Assembly (NCBI GenBank): GCA_963693085.1
Contig: OY856410.1
Coordinates: 560,717,906-560,781,905, forward strand
Source: Alisma plantago-aquatica
Taxonomy: Eukaryota > Streptophyta > Magnoliopsida > Alismatales > Alismataceae
DNA length: 64,000 nt
Reading direction: 5' to 3'
Positions 20,671 through 31,516 of the stretch are shown here, piece after piece. Below the pieces are notes generated by a model. That model did not search any database. It was given only the letters and a program-made list of their open reading frames with translations, and was not told where the DNA came from. A program made the translations under genes and the position numbers. Position 1 is the first letter of the stretch. The number at the start of each line of letters is the position of its first letter.

Positions 20671-20944
20671 CAAAGCAATCGGAATGTCAATTGTGACAAT
20701 TGCTTGTTGGGTGAGCTACACTCACATGTGGTGAGTGGTGCCAGACACTTGTGGCTCTTACTGTCACAAGGGCTCGTGGTGTTTCCCTCAAAAGTGTGCT
20801 CTGGTTGGGTATTTGAATGAATACCTATCCCATTCCTATAAACGTACGCCAGTCCATTATATGGGGGTGGGGATGCTCGGGGTGCCCAGTGGCCTCGAGC
20901 GATAGCTATGCTATGGATTGCCCGTGGGTGGATCTCCACTAGCT

Positions 20945-23230
20945 ATAGCTATGGAGTTGACCTTGCAATTGTCCAACAATCGTGTTGCCTCTTGAGTCTA
21001 TGGTTGCGTAATTTTTTCACCCCTTACACCATCGATTGCTTGCCAGTTGCCTTTACCATCAAATGCCTCATATGGGGCTACTAATGGCATTGTGGAGTTC
21101 CATGAACATATAATAAGATGAAATAAGTGTTTGGCTACAAATCAAAAACAAAGTTCATCCCATACCAAAACAAGATATGGTCTATCCACACTTTATCTTT
21201 CAGTTTCATATTTTAAGTTGAATCATTCTCAACATGACTGACCATAAATTACTTTTTGAATCCCAACTTTCTTATATTTCATGAAGTCAAATGCCTTTTT
21301 CACCCTTGAGCTTATATGCACTTAAAACATACCTAGGGAAGGTTTATCGATCGTGACACCCTCCAACTAGGACCTATGTCGTGACCTAGGTTAAAACAAA
21401 CCAACAAGGGTCACATGGTCAAGGTACACCAAACCCTAGAAAACCCTAATCACCACTAAGGGTGATACCACTCAACTAAGGGTCCACCGAGGTGCCCCAA
21501 AGAGCCACAACCTCCATTATGAAGCCAAGAGAGAAAAAGAACATCGAGAGGTGACAAATTACAAGAATACCCCTTCTAATGGGTAATTTGTAAATTGCAC
21601 CAAAACTAGCTTGTGTATAAGAGGTACTAACTTTTAGTTACAAGTTGGAAGGGCTGAGAGTGGAACCTACATTGTGCAACTTTTTGAAGACCTTGTTGTT
21701 CCATTATATAAAAATCTCTCATGATGGCATAAGTTTTCTGTGACCATGATAAGCTATCATGTATCAGATTCATACAACCATGACTTGCATTTTATTATGC
21801 TTTTTGATCATTACAAGTGGGTTCACTCATGATACAGGCATTCATGAACTTTCTTATAACTAAACCAATTCATATGAATTACTGATTGATTGGATCTATA
21901 TAAAGTTTAGGAACCCAGGGATAAGATCATTTCATGAACTTTCTCAATCTTTGAAATAAACCACAAAAGAAAATATAACATAAATAAATAAGGGTAGCTG
22001 CAAGCTAGCCTCATTAGTTGTGTGAAAAATAGTTCTGATGGATATGAGGGGGTGTCATGTAGCAAGGATGTGTCACCTTTAAATGAAGTCGAGTATGACA
22101 ACATGAACTCTATGTTAGAATGTTCAAGAAACTAGCCCCCCTTTTCTTGAATATACAATCGAATTTATTTATCATCCCCTCTCATGATTGCATAATGACA
22201 TCCAACAAAAAGGAGAATGTTGATGTATGTGACACCACTTGGATGTATAAATGGCCAATATTCCTTGGGGCAAGGGTAACATGATCACTAAGTAATGGTT
22301 CTGATCATGGGCCCAAATAATCCTCCAATGGCATGAATCATACATTCAAGAAGGAACATTGAATATATTGATGTACTTTACATTGAAATCTTAGATCTGA
22401 AATGGTAAGATCTTGAAAATGTAACATGTTTTGGATGTGTGGATGATTATATGATACTAGGGGACAGAGGCCACACAATAACCAAGTAATGGTTGCAACC
22501 ATGGGATTTATCACTCCTCCTACAATGTGTGGTCGTACATCGAAAATAAGCATGCACCAGGATAGCACCCTTGTCGATAAAAACTCACATAGAAAATAAA
22601 GGTACAAAGTGTGTGGGGGTGGGAGTGGCACATGATTCTAGAAAGATCCTACTATAAAATGGAAAAAAGAACCTTACTCAGATCATCAACAATTCTAACA
22701 ATAATTTCCCAGTAGAGTTTCCACTATGGTTCAAGCATTCAAATGAGAATTTTGGAAATCATGGAGTGGATTCTGAAAGTAGGGTCATGTTAGAGATGAC
22801 ATGCAGTCACCACCACATTTATGTGTAAAAATGAGGGAAATAATTGAAGGCACACTTCAAAAAAATGGGTGGATAAGGCAAACAAAGATAACAAAACAGA
22901 TGAATAAGGCATTAAGTTACTCGTGGGGAAGGCGTTAGGAACCCCCTCGACACCCTTGCAACATTATAAATCTCAGTGAGAGTACAATGTTTGATTCTCT
23001 TTAAAAGGGATTGTGTGTTGGTATGTATGCCCAGAGAGCCAATTATATGATGATTGTAATGGCATATCTTGTAAATTATTTGATTAATAATAAAGGCAAT
23101 ATTCCAATTTATTCTGTTTATCTGGTTATGAGATAATGATACGACATAATAAATGTTTAAAGAATGATATTACTCAATGATGTATGTCTTCAGGTTGAGG
23201 ACCTAAACGATGAGAACAAGTGGATGTCAA
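20945..23230. other. Duplicated-unit body, no gene recognised (copy 1)
   Basis: AT-rich. Around 21355-21420 a CGTGACACCCTCCAA...CGTGACCTAGG stretch resembles Ty3 LTR starts. 21987-22576 is absent from copy 2. Within it 22004-22037 (GCCTCATTAGTTGTGTGAAA) recurs at 23952-23980. At 22925-23110 a stretch with GGTATGTATGCCCAGAGAGC resembles copia LTR fragments. None could be bounded. Confidence 0.4.
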
Positions 23231-23234
23231 GAGT

Positions 23235-23940
23235 ATATGCATTCTTTTTATGTCCCTATTCAGATGTTATTGTGGAAGGCCAATGGGTCTTAGACCAAAT
23301 TCTTAGGCATTTTAACCCACTTTTAGGCTCTTCAACCCATTTTGGGCCATTTTCTACTTATTAGGTGCATAATAGTAAATTTGGCTAAAGAAGGCACTAC
23401 ACAGACAAGTGGGTGCATTAATCCCATTTTAGGCACTTTAACCTCATTTTTGGGTGCATTGACCTATAAATTAGGTGCATAACAATTAATTAGGCTCAAA
23501 TTTCCACTATATTGACAAATAGGTGCTAAAACCCCATTTTTAGGCATTTTAACCCCTCTTTTAGGTTCTTAACCCCCTTTTGGGGTGCATTCCCTATAGA
23601 TTAGGTGGTAAATTAACAACTAGGAAGATTAACCCCATTCACATGCGCTTTAACCCACTTTTAGTCACTTCAACCTATATTTGGGTGCATTTCCTTATTA
23701 TTAGGCACATAATAGTAATTAGGCTAAAAAAGGCACTACACTGACAACCAGATGCATTAACCCCATTTTTAAGTGCTTTAACCAAATTTTAGAGTGTAAT
23801 GGCCTATAAAATAGGTGCATAGCAGTATATTAGGCTCAAATTGCCACTACACTAACAAATAGACACATAAACTCCATTTTATGTGTTTTAACCCACTTTT
23901 AGGTGCTTTAACCCCAATTTGGGGTGCATAAGCCTCATGT
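23235..23940. repeat. Degenerate ~117-bp tandem repeats (copy 1)
   Basis: Five to six diverged units. Markers such as CACTACACTGACAA followed by GTGCATTAACCCC recur at about 23390, 23507, 23732 and 23849, and each unit holds TTTTAGGCACTTTAACC-like words and ATTAGGTGCATAA. Counterpart in copy 2 at 51011-51665. Confidence 0.75.
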
Positions 23941-25762
23941 CTAGATGCAAGATAGCCTCATTAGTTGTGTGAAAAATAGTCTGATTGCATCAAAGTTAGT
24001 ATTATCATCTTGTTGATTAATTTTGGGTTCCTATTTTAATTCGATTAACTCATAAAATATAAGTTATTTAAGAAGAATAATTAACTTTTAAGGAAATATA
24101 TTTTTGACTATCTCTTAAGGAGTTTTAACCCACTTCAAGGAAATCTCAAGGCATCATGCTTGAAGGCATCCACAAAACTAGGTTAGCTTCCATTACTCCC
24201 CCTACCTACTCCAGAGCATTCATTGCCTCCTTCCTTGCATTCAAGCCATCCACCCACCATTTTCACCTCATTTCCACCATAGAAACCTAGTTTTCTAGGT
24301 TTTCTACCATAACCTCCTTCATTTCCATGCCCTTCACCCACCTTGGAGGAGGAAGGTCGTTCTACAATAGCTAGGAGGTGAAGAAGAAGAAGCTACTTAG
24401 ATATCCATGGATTCCTATCCCTTTATTCTCACTTTTTTTTCTTTTGTTTGAGCATGTCTAACTAAGACCCTAGTGGTGGGCTATTTGGGGGTAAAATGTG
24501 ACTTTTATACCATGTTGAGGGAAAATAATGTGTATTTAACATAATTTCATTCTATGATGATTGCCTCTTGCTTCTATCTCATTTCCCATTATCTTGCATG
24601 TGGTTTGAGCTTTTAAACATAGACTGCTTGTTTTGTGATGCTTGATGACACTTAGCCTCTAGGAGATATTGGAATGTATGCAGAAATCTTAGGAATGGCT
24701 CGTAGGTCCAATTAGTGGATCCCTAACTTCCCCCTTTGTTCCTACATACATCTCCCTTCTTACACAAGTAGGTGTGAGATCGAAGTAGCTAGTGTAAGTG
24801 TGGTTAGTGCAATTTCCTAGAGTTTTCTAAAGGCTAGATGGCAAGTAACATGAGGTGAGATACCCTCATCTCAACTCCCATTCCTACCCTTGCCTCTCAA
24901 TTTCTCTAATACCACTTACCCTAGAAACCTAGACTTGCCAAGTCCTATTAGAATTGCCCCTAGCCCTGATTCTCCAACTAGTAGCTTAGGGTATATTCCA
25001 ATAGCACTTGCCTTGTTGTTTGGTTTGGTAATCTAGATTGAATTATGAGAATTGCATGCCATGTTAACCTTCCCCCAACTAATATCAAGTTTCATTCCCA
25101 AATGGCCCACCTATCCATCATATTTCTTAAAACCCACCTTTGACTTCTTAACTTGTTAATTCTAGCTTAGGCAATTGTCTTTGTTAATTCTTAGCTAATT
25201 GCTTAGTTCTAGATAGTTAGTACTTGCTTAAGTAATTAGGGCTCCTTTGAGCTTGCTTGTGTTAATTTATCTAACTAGTGATAACTTAGACACTTGCTTG
25301 TTTCATTTCTTAGCTTGCATTTTAGTTGATACCTTAGCTTTCTAGTGTAGTGTAACTCCTCTTGCTCTAGTTTTGTTAATTTCCTTACCTTGTTCTTAGT
25401 TTAACTTGCTTAGAGTAACCTAGGGATTTTGGTTAATCTAGTTTCTTTATTACTTGAAATTGTAGCATAATCAACCAAACCCAACTATTAACCCTCAAAC
25501 CCTAGACTCCGCTTTAGGAAAATAGCTAAACTAACCTAGCTCTAGTTCCCCCTCTGTCCCTGAGGATCGACCCTAGTCTTATCACTAGCCTATACTACAA
25601 CATGACCATGTGCACCTATGGGCACGGGTTATTAGTTGACCTTGTGCGTTGGACTAGGTCTATATACAAACTTTGAGAGATTTGTGTTTTTTCCCTTAGG
25701 GTTGCATCTGGTCACCTTTAGTTGGCTAGTGTGTGGCCTTGAGAAGATCGCACCCAGCTTTC
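23941..25762 (+). mobile_element. Athila/Tat-like LTR or leader region (copy 1)
   Basis: Lies upstream of two primer-site-like sequences and a plus-strand gag. The end around 25550-25700 holds CCCTGAGGATCGACCCTAG, ATCACTAGCC and GGGCACGGG, words characteristic of the 3' part of Athila/Tat LTRs just before the primer site. No partner LTR with a clean boundary was found, so extent is unknown. Confidence 0.5.
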
Positions 25763-25783
25763 TAGCACCATTCCCAGGGATAG
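25763..25783 (+). promoter_or_regulatory. Primer-site-like sequence 1 (copy 1)
   Basis: TAGCACCATTCCCAGGGA, against the Athila/Tat consensus TGGCGCCGTTGCCGGGGA. In copy 2 (53497-53517) it starts TGGCACC, closer to the consensus. Confidence 0.55.
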
Positions 25784-25883
25784 AAAGCGCCATAGCTACC
25801 TAGTAGTTGTGTTGTTGACTCTCCCCTTTGGAACTATCTTTTGCCAGTTAACTTGTTGCATTTGAGAAACACACCAAGCTTTC

Positions 25884-25904
25884 TGGCGCTATTGTCGGGG
25901 ATAG
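25884..25904 (+). promoter_or_regulatory. Primer-site-like sequence 2 (copy 1)
   Basis: TGGCGCTATTGTCGGGGA, 121 bp after the first and preceded by the same AGCTTTC. The closest match to the consensus in this unit; 250 bp upstream of the gag ATG. Confidence 0.65.
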
Positions 25905-26152
25905 AGGTGCTCAGCCTAGATAGTTAGTGTAACTTAGCCTTTCCTACCGCCCTCACCATTTCTATTCTTTATTCTTTGTTTACTTTTTCATACTATCATT
26001 CTAACATGGATTTTGTTTCTCATTTGTGTATTGTGCATGTGATAGTTGTGCATGCATAATACACCTTCGACCTGTACCGACTTGGTGCTATTGACCCCGA
26101 GATAGGTAGAAGGAGATGCCAAAGACACCGCAAACAACACCAAGTAGCTTAA

Positions 26153-27566
26153 ATGGCAGACAATGACCGTCATGGAGATTCTCAACCACAAACTAACCAC
26201 CCTCTCCATGAGTACTTCACCTCGGGGAACTACAATTCCCCAATTACCACACTTGTTGACCAAATTCTAGGTCAACAATTCTCCATTATACAACCCTTCT
26301 CAGACTCCTTCCTACTTACTGTGGGATGGAGAATGAGAACCCCTACCACCATATCGATGCCTTCCTTAAAACTTGATCCACTTTCCTCACACCCACCGCC
26401 ATTGATGACTGAATTTGCATAACCCTTTTCCTCTTCTCTTTGAAAGAAAAAGGCAAGGAATGGTACATCTCCAAGCCTAAGTTGGTGACATGGAATGCGG
26501 TAAAGAATGAGTTACTTAAGTTCTTAATGATTTCCAAGCTGACTTAGATGCGAAGATGTATCACCACCTTCTCACAATAAAAAATTAACCCTTTCGCGAG
26601 GCATGGGAAAGGTTCCAAAAGCTCCTACATGACTTCCCTCATCATGAGGTACCTTTGTGGTAGCTTGTTCAAGCATTCTACATCGGCATAGTTGAGCTGA
26701 GTCAAAACAATGATGATTCATCGAGTGGAGGCACCTTCATGGAAAATCCACCCGAGGAGTCATGGCCCTTGTTTGAGTACCTTGCTGAGAATTCTTGCCA
26801 TCAAGCTTCTACTAAAGGGGAACATTGTGACCGGAACTACATCCCTCTACCTCCTCCTGTAGTTCCAGCCCAGACTGCAGCCAACCCCGACATGATGAAA
26901 ATGATGGCAGATATGATAAACATGATGAAGAACCAAACTGGTGGATCTTCTAGGCAATCCACTATGGTAGTTGATGACGAGGAAGAAGAAGTTCATGCTT
27001 TGCATGCCTTTGGCAACTGAAACAACCAAGGCCCGATGTCAAACTACTATACTGCCAAGTGGAGGAATCATCCAAACTTCTCATGGAAACAACAAAATGA
27101 GGAGGGATAGGGGCATCCAAGGCAACATCAAGGGCCTAAGTACAGCTCCATGTTTGAGGAGGAAGTTTTAGGAAGAATGAGGAACCTTGATGAAGTGAAG
27201 AAAGTGGTATCCTTTTAAGGACAAAACATTAGTCACTTTGAATAAAGGCTTGATCAAATCTCCCTTTTACTTGCCTTTTTGAGGAGGGGAGGCTCCCATC
27301 TCAACCCATGCCCAACCCAAACAATGATAGAGGTTATGTGAGCACTACGCAAGGTGCTTATGTCCCACCACAAGGCGAAGTACCCCCACTTCACCAGTAC
27401 AAAGGACCACCACATCCATATGATCCTCCATGTCAACAACCCCCATACAACTATTAATATCCTTTGCCTCACTCATACCAATATCCCCCTCCACAATATC
27501 ACCCCCATCCACCACAACAACCACAACCACAACCCCAGCAAGAGCAAAAAGGATTCAGATTGTAAC
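26153..27566 (+). pseudogene. gag: Athila/Tat-like gag, broken (copy 1)
   Basis: Starts MADNDRHGDSQPQTNHPLHE. Through frameshifts it reads the retrotransposon gag domain: NPYHHIDAFLE, then LFLFSLKEKGKEWY and VTWNAVKNE (about 26330-26520), corresponding to the family's NPYxHIxxFLE...LFPFSLKxKAKxW...TWxxxxxEFL. The segment at 26739-27020 ends with a Met-rich stretch (MMKMMADMINMMKNQTGG) and an acidic DDEEEE. A Pro/His/Tyr/Gln-rich tail follows (about 27300-27566). At least three frame changes and several stops break it. No protease or RT follows in the 1.7 kb to the end of the unit. Most of the breaks are shared with copy 2, so it was dead before the duplication. Confidence 0.75.
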
Positions 27567-29285
27567 CATACCATGGGAGAAAAGATCACCTAAACATGAA
27601 ACATATAAGACACAACTTAATTCACCAAACACTTTGTATAAGGCAACAAATCAAAGAACTACTAAGAGATCTTTATGAAATGACACCCACCATGAAACCC
27701 ATCTATTTTGAAATGGCACCTTGGAGTTTCTAATTATCTTTTATCTTAGAACAAGACATTTTGAATCATACAAAAGGCTAATCTCAACAACTAGCCCAAA
27801 ATAATTTAAAATTTAGATGTTGGTAGAAACACATGCCAGCAAGACACATAAACAACAAAAGGAAATCTGAATGAGTAAGGTTATTAATTATGATGGTGAT
27901 CGATTGGGGTTCAAACTATTTTGCAATATGTATTTAGTGTGTTCCTCACTATTCTTATAAAAATGGCTTCATCTCTGGCATCAAGACCATTAAGTAGGTG
28001 CATCCTTTATTATTATCAATGGGTTGTCTACATGTTCAACAAAATAGTTAGTCACTTGATTTCTTCAGTTGATAGTCCATTTATACTAGGCATTCCACCT
28101 ATTGATTCACTCAATGATTTGTTCTTTTCTTGTTATCTATCTCATATTATGGGGTTGTCTTAGACAACTACTTGTACATATTTTTTCTTCTCCAATGGGC
28201 TACCCTATAGTGGATGTTCTACTGCTACTCTTTGGATTTTTTCTGGTCTAGTCTAATTTCTTTTTACATGATCTATGGTCAACTTCTTCTTATTGGGTGG
28301 GGATTGGGATGGGATGAAGGCATTGGTTCATAAATCTCTCTCTCACTATTCCATGATGATGACCTTGCATCTCAAGATAGGAGTGCCTCGGCCTAAAATC
28401 TCCTTATAGGTTAGCCTTGAGGTTTGCTCTATGGTTGTTCATTGGAAGGTGTCTAGTGTAGTTTCTAGCTATCCTATACAGGATATCTACCCTCTTCACT
28501 TTTATGATATGCCTAGAAAGAGTTGCAGCAATCATCGAATATCTACAATTAGCTACAACTCTCTACATTGGTGATTACAACTCTATATTTCTTTGAAGAT
28601 GGCTCCATAGATATATAACTAGATATGGTTCTTTACTATGTCTTGGATATTGCAAAATGTTGTGTATATGACAAAATATAACAAAAAGCACAAATTTTTG
28701 AATGCAAAATAAAGCCTAAATAATTGAGAACACCAGGTCAAATATTGCACTAGCAAGTGAACAGAACTCAAAACCATGAAAGTCTTATTGGTTTCTCATA
28801 GTTTCCTAGAGAACATGGGAATAAGATCCTCTTATTAGTTTTCCATTAATGGTTTCATGAAAGTTAGGTGTTCAAGATCTAGTGACTTCTATGGAGTTCC
28901 ATAAGTATATAAAATATATTTCACACCCACAATTACCAATCTCATGGAGACCAACCAAAATCAAATTTTAGAAACTGAACTTGAGTTCTCAGAATATGAT
29001 ATTTTGATAAATTCACACAACCAATCAGAGCAACCAACATGACAATAAGAACATCAAGGTCATTCTTTCAATGATGTGAAGGTACCTTAGAAACATATTT
29101 TCCTCTTGATCTGACTATTATAGTAGCTTTAGAATTTGAGGCAACAACTGAAAATGTCAAGCAAGTGTCCTTTCCAAAATCGAATTTGAAAACTAGATTT
29201 TGAACCTTTCCTCTTAGATTCAATGGGTGTCTTCACATTTGGAAACAACATGGTTGGAAGAGGAGGAGGCTGATACAGAGAGGAT
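27567..29285. other. Unit tail with nearly invariant block, no gene recognised (copy 1)
   Basis: Non-coding tail. 27963-28380 differs from 55689-56106 at about three positions in 418, whereas the flanks differ at 4-6%. An 80-codon frame (27921-28163; MASSLASRPLSRCILYYYQW inside) covers half of this block and matches no family I know. A purine-rich run GGAAGAGGAGGAGG at about 29256-29269 lies just before the junction and resembles a polypurine tract. Confidence 0.45.
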
Positions 29286-30872
29286 TTTCTCATAAGAGAT
29301 TGTTCCATTTACCTTAAAATGGTCATAAAAGAGTCGTGAACAAGTTTCATGGTGATTGGAGAAGGTTTACTCGGACCCATGCCCTGGGGGTCGGCCATTG
29401 CGGCAAATGTGCACAATGGGGGGTGGTCACCGCATGCCACTGGCATGGTGGAACTTTGCTCTGAAGAGATTGTTCCATTTTCCTTAGAATGGTCATAAAA
29501 GAGCCGAGAACAAGTTCGGTGGTTACTGGAGAAGGCTTGTCTGGACCAATGCCTTGGGGGGCAGCTGTTGTGGAAAATGTGCACAACGCGGGGGGGGGGG
29601 GGGGGGGGGGGGGAGAGAGAGAGAGATTGTTCCATTTGCCTTATAATGGTCATAAAAGAGCCTTGAACAAGTTTTGTGGTGATAGGAGATGGTTTGTCTA
29701 GACCTAGACTTAGGGATCGGCCATTGTAGCAAATGTGCACAATGGGGGTGGTCATCCCACGCCACCGACATAGTGGAACTTTGATCACAAGAGATTGTTC
29801 CATTTGCCTTAGAATGGTCATAAAACAGCCGTGAACAAGTTTGGTGGTGATCGGAGAAGGTTTGTCTGGACCCATGCCTTGGGGGTCGGTCGTTGTGGCA
29901 AATGTGCACAATGGGAGGTGGTCACCGCACGCCACCGGCCCAGTGAAACTTTGCTCTCAAGAGATTGTTCCATTTGCCTTATAATGGTCATAAAAGATCC
30001 ATAAACAAGTTTTGTGGTGATCAGAGAAGGTTTGTCTATACCATACCTTGGGGGCTGGCCCTTTGTGGCAAATGTGCACAACAGGGGGGGGGTCACCTCA
30101 CACCACTGGCATGGTGGAACTTTTCTCAAAAGAGATTGTTCCATTTGCCTTAGAATGGTTATAAAAGAGCTTGAACAAATTGTATTGCGATTGGAGAAGG
30201 TTTGTCTAGAAATTGCCTTGGGGGCCGACCATTATGGCAAATGTGCAGAACGGGGGGTGGTCACTGCACCCCACTGGCACTATGGAACTTTTCTCACAAG
30301 ATAGTGTTCCATTTACCTTAGAATGGTCATAAAAGATCCATGAAAAAGTTTGGTGGCAATCAGAGAAGGTTTGTCCAAACCATGCCTTGGGGGTAGAATG
30401 TTGTGGCAAATGTGCACAACGGGGGGGTCACCGCATGCCACCGCCACGTTGGAACTTTGCTTGTAAGATATTGTTCCATTTTCTTTAGAATGGCCATAAT
30501 AGAGTAGTGAGCAAGTTTGGTGGAAATCGGAGAAGGTTTGTCTAGACATATGCCTTGGGGGTCGGCTGTTGTGGCAAATGTGCACAACGAGGGGGATCAT
30601 TGCACGCCAATGGCACGGTGGAACATTTATCATAAGAGATTGTTCCATGTACCTTAGAATGTTCATGAAAGATCTATGAACAAGTTTTGTGGCAATCAGA
30701 GAAGGTCTGTTTGGACACTTGCCTTGGGAACTGACTATTGTGGCAAATGTGCACAACGAGGGGTGGTCACTGCATGCCACTGGCATGGTGGAACTTTGCT
30801 TGCAAGCGATTGTTCCATTTGCCTTAGAATGATCATAAAAGAGTTATGAACAAGTTTGGTGGCAATCAGAGC
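29286..30872 (+). repeat. ~170-bp satellite-like array, 10 monomers (copy 2)
   Basis: Monomers start at about 29299, 29469, 29626, 29794, 29964, 30135, 30303, 30470, 30639 and 30809, a period of 157-171 bp. The array ends at the same internal point (CAGAGCTC) as array 1. One more isolated monomer is at about 31300-31385. The 208-codon minus-strand frame at 29309-29935 is an artefact of a period near a multiple of three. Confidence 0.9.
29590..29626 (+). repeat. G24 homopolymer followed by AG run
   Basis: Twenty-four consecutive G (29590-29613) then (AG)n to about 29626, at the place where other monomers carry 4-9 G. The AG run replaces about 12 bp of the monomer. Confidence 0.85.
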
Positions 30873-31101
30873 TCATTTGTCTTCTAAACCAAAATGGCCC
30901 GAGTTTGGGCAGTTGGATGAAAACATATCGTATTTCTATAAATGTGAGCCAGTCAATGTTATGGGGAGAGTCGAGTGACCAATTTTGGGATTTAGGATTA
31001 ATGGATAGACATCCATATAATGACGTGTAATGACTATTTGTCGAGTCATTTTCACAATTATGGCACCCACTTGAGGTGTTTGTGACACTCGTGTGTGCTA
31101 G

Positions 31102-31234
31102 TTGCGAGAATTGTAGAACTGGCTTCTCGCATTTGTGAGAATTACATAACTGGCTTCTCACATTTGTGAGAATTACAGAACTGGCTTATGGGATTTGTGA
31201 GAATTGTAGAACTGGCTTGTGGGATTTGTGAGAA
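31102..31234 (+). repeat. 32-33-bp tandem repeat (copy 2, first block)
   Basis: Equivalent of 19942-20074 in copy 1, four copies. Confidence 0.8.
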
Positions 31235-31511
31235 TGTGCAATTGCCAGAAAATGTGCCCAACCGGGGGGGTGGTCACCGCACACCACCGACACAATGCAA
31301 CTTTGCTCATAAGAGATTGTTCCATTTTCCTTAGAATGGTCATAAAAGTGTCATGAACAAGTTTGGTTGTGATCAGAGCTCGTTTGTCTGCTTAACCAAA
31401 ATGGCTCGAGTTTGGGCAGTTGAATGAATACATATCATGTTTCTATAAATGTGAGCCAGTTTATGTTAGGGGTAGAGTCGAGTGACCGATTTTGGGATTC
31501 CGAATTAATGG

Positions 31512-31516
31512 GTAGA
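31512..31516. repeat. Target site duplication, left (GTAGA)
   Basis: Pairs with ATAGA at 48703-48707; one substitution from the ancestral ATAGA kept in copy 1. Confidence 0.75.

Larger units (their letters stand above)
19690..20900 (+). promoter_or_regulatory. Three successive diverged blocks each with a TATA-like box (copy 1)
   Basis: Blocks share CTTAACCAAAATGG, GAGTTTGGG, a CCTATC word, TTTCTATAAATGTGAGCC and a following CAGT...TTATG. TATA-like sequences are at 19776-19782, 20286-20292 and 20837-20843 (TATAAAC), spaced 510 and 551 bp. Copy 2 has equivalents at 30937, 31444 and, decayed to TGTAAAT, about 49190. Position downstream of a tandem array is reminiscent of an LTR U3 with repeats before the promoter; no transcript evidence is available. 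Confidence 0.45.
18515..29285. repeat. Tandem segmental duplication, copy 1 (~10.8 kb)
   Basis: Homologous throughout to 29286-57009 once the 17.2 kb Athila/Tat insertion is removed. In both copies the order is satellite array, 32-bp repeats and TATA-like blocks, simple repeat, ~117-bp repeats, retroelement leader, two primer-site-like sequences, broken gag, non-coding tail. Divergence is about 5-6% by eye in two sampled stretches (23390-23620 and 24180-24600). The junction with copy 2 is at about 29285, where the tail sequence AGGATTT runs straight into an array monomer. The left edge is at about 18515 and the right edge of copy 2 at about 57009. Confidence 0.88.

Noticed and set aside
21424..21444. 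Telomere-like AAACCCTA words
   Set aside because: Only two imperfect units, not a telomeric tract.
29309..29935. 208-codon minus-strand open frame
   Set aside because: Spans several satellite monomers. The frame stays open because the period is close to a multiple of three and the same peptide recurs; no start or domain supports a gene.
18519..30872. CRISPR array
   Set aside because: Units are ~170 bp whole-length tandem repeats without unique spacers, in a plant genome.
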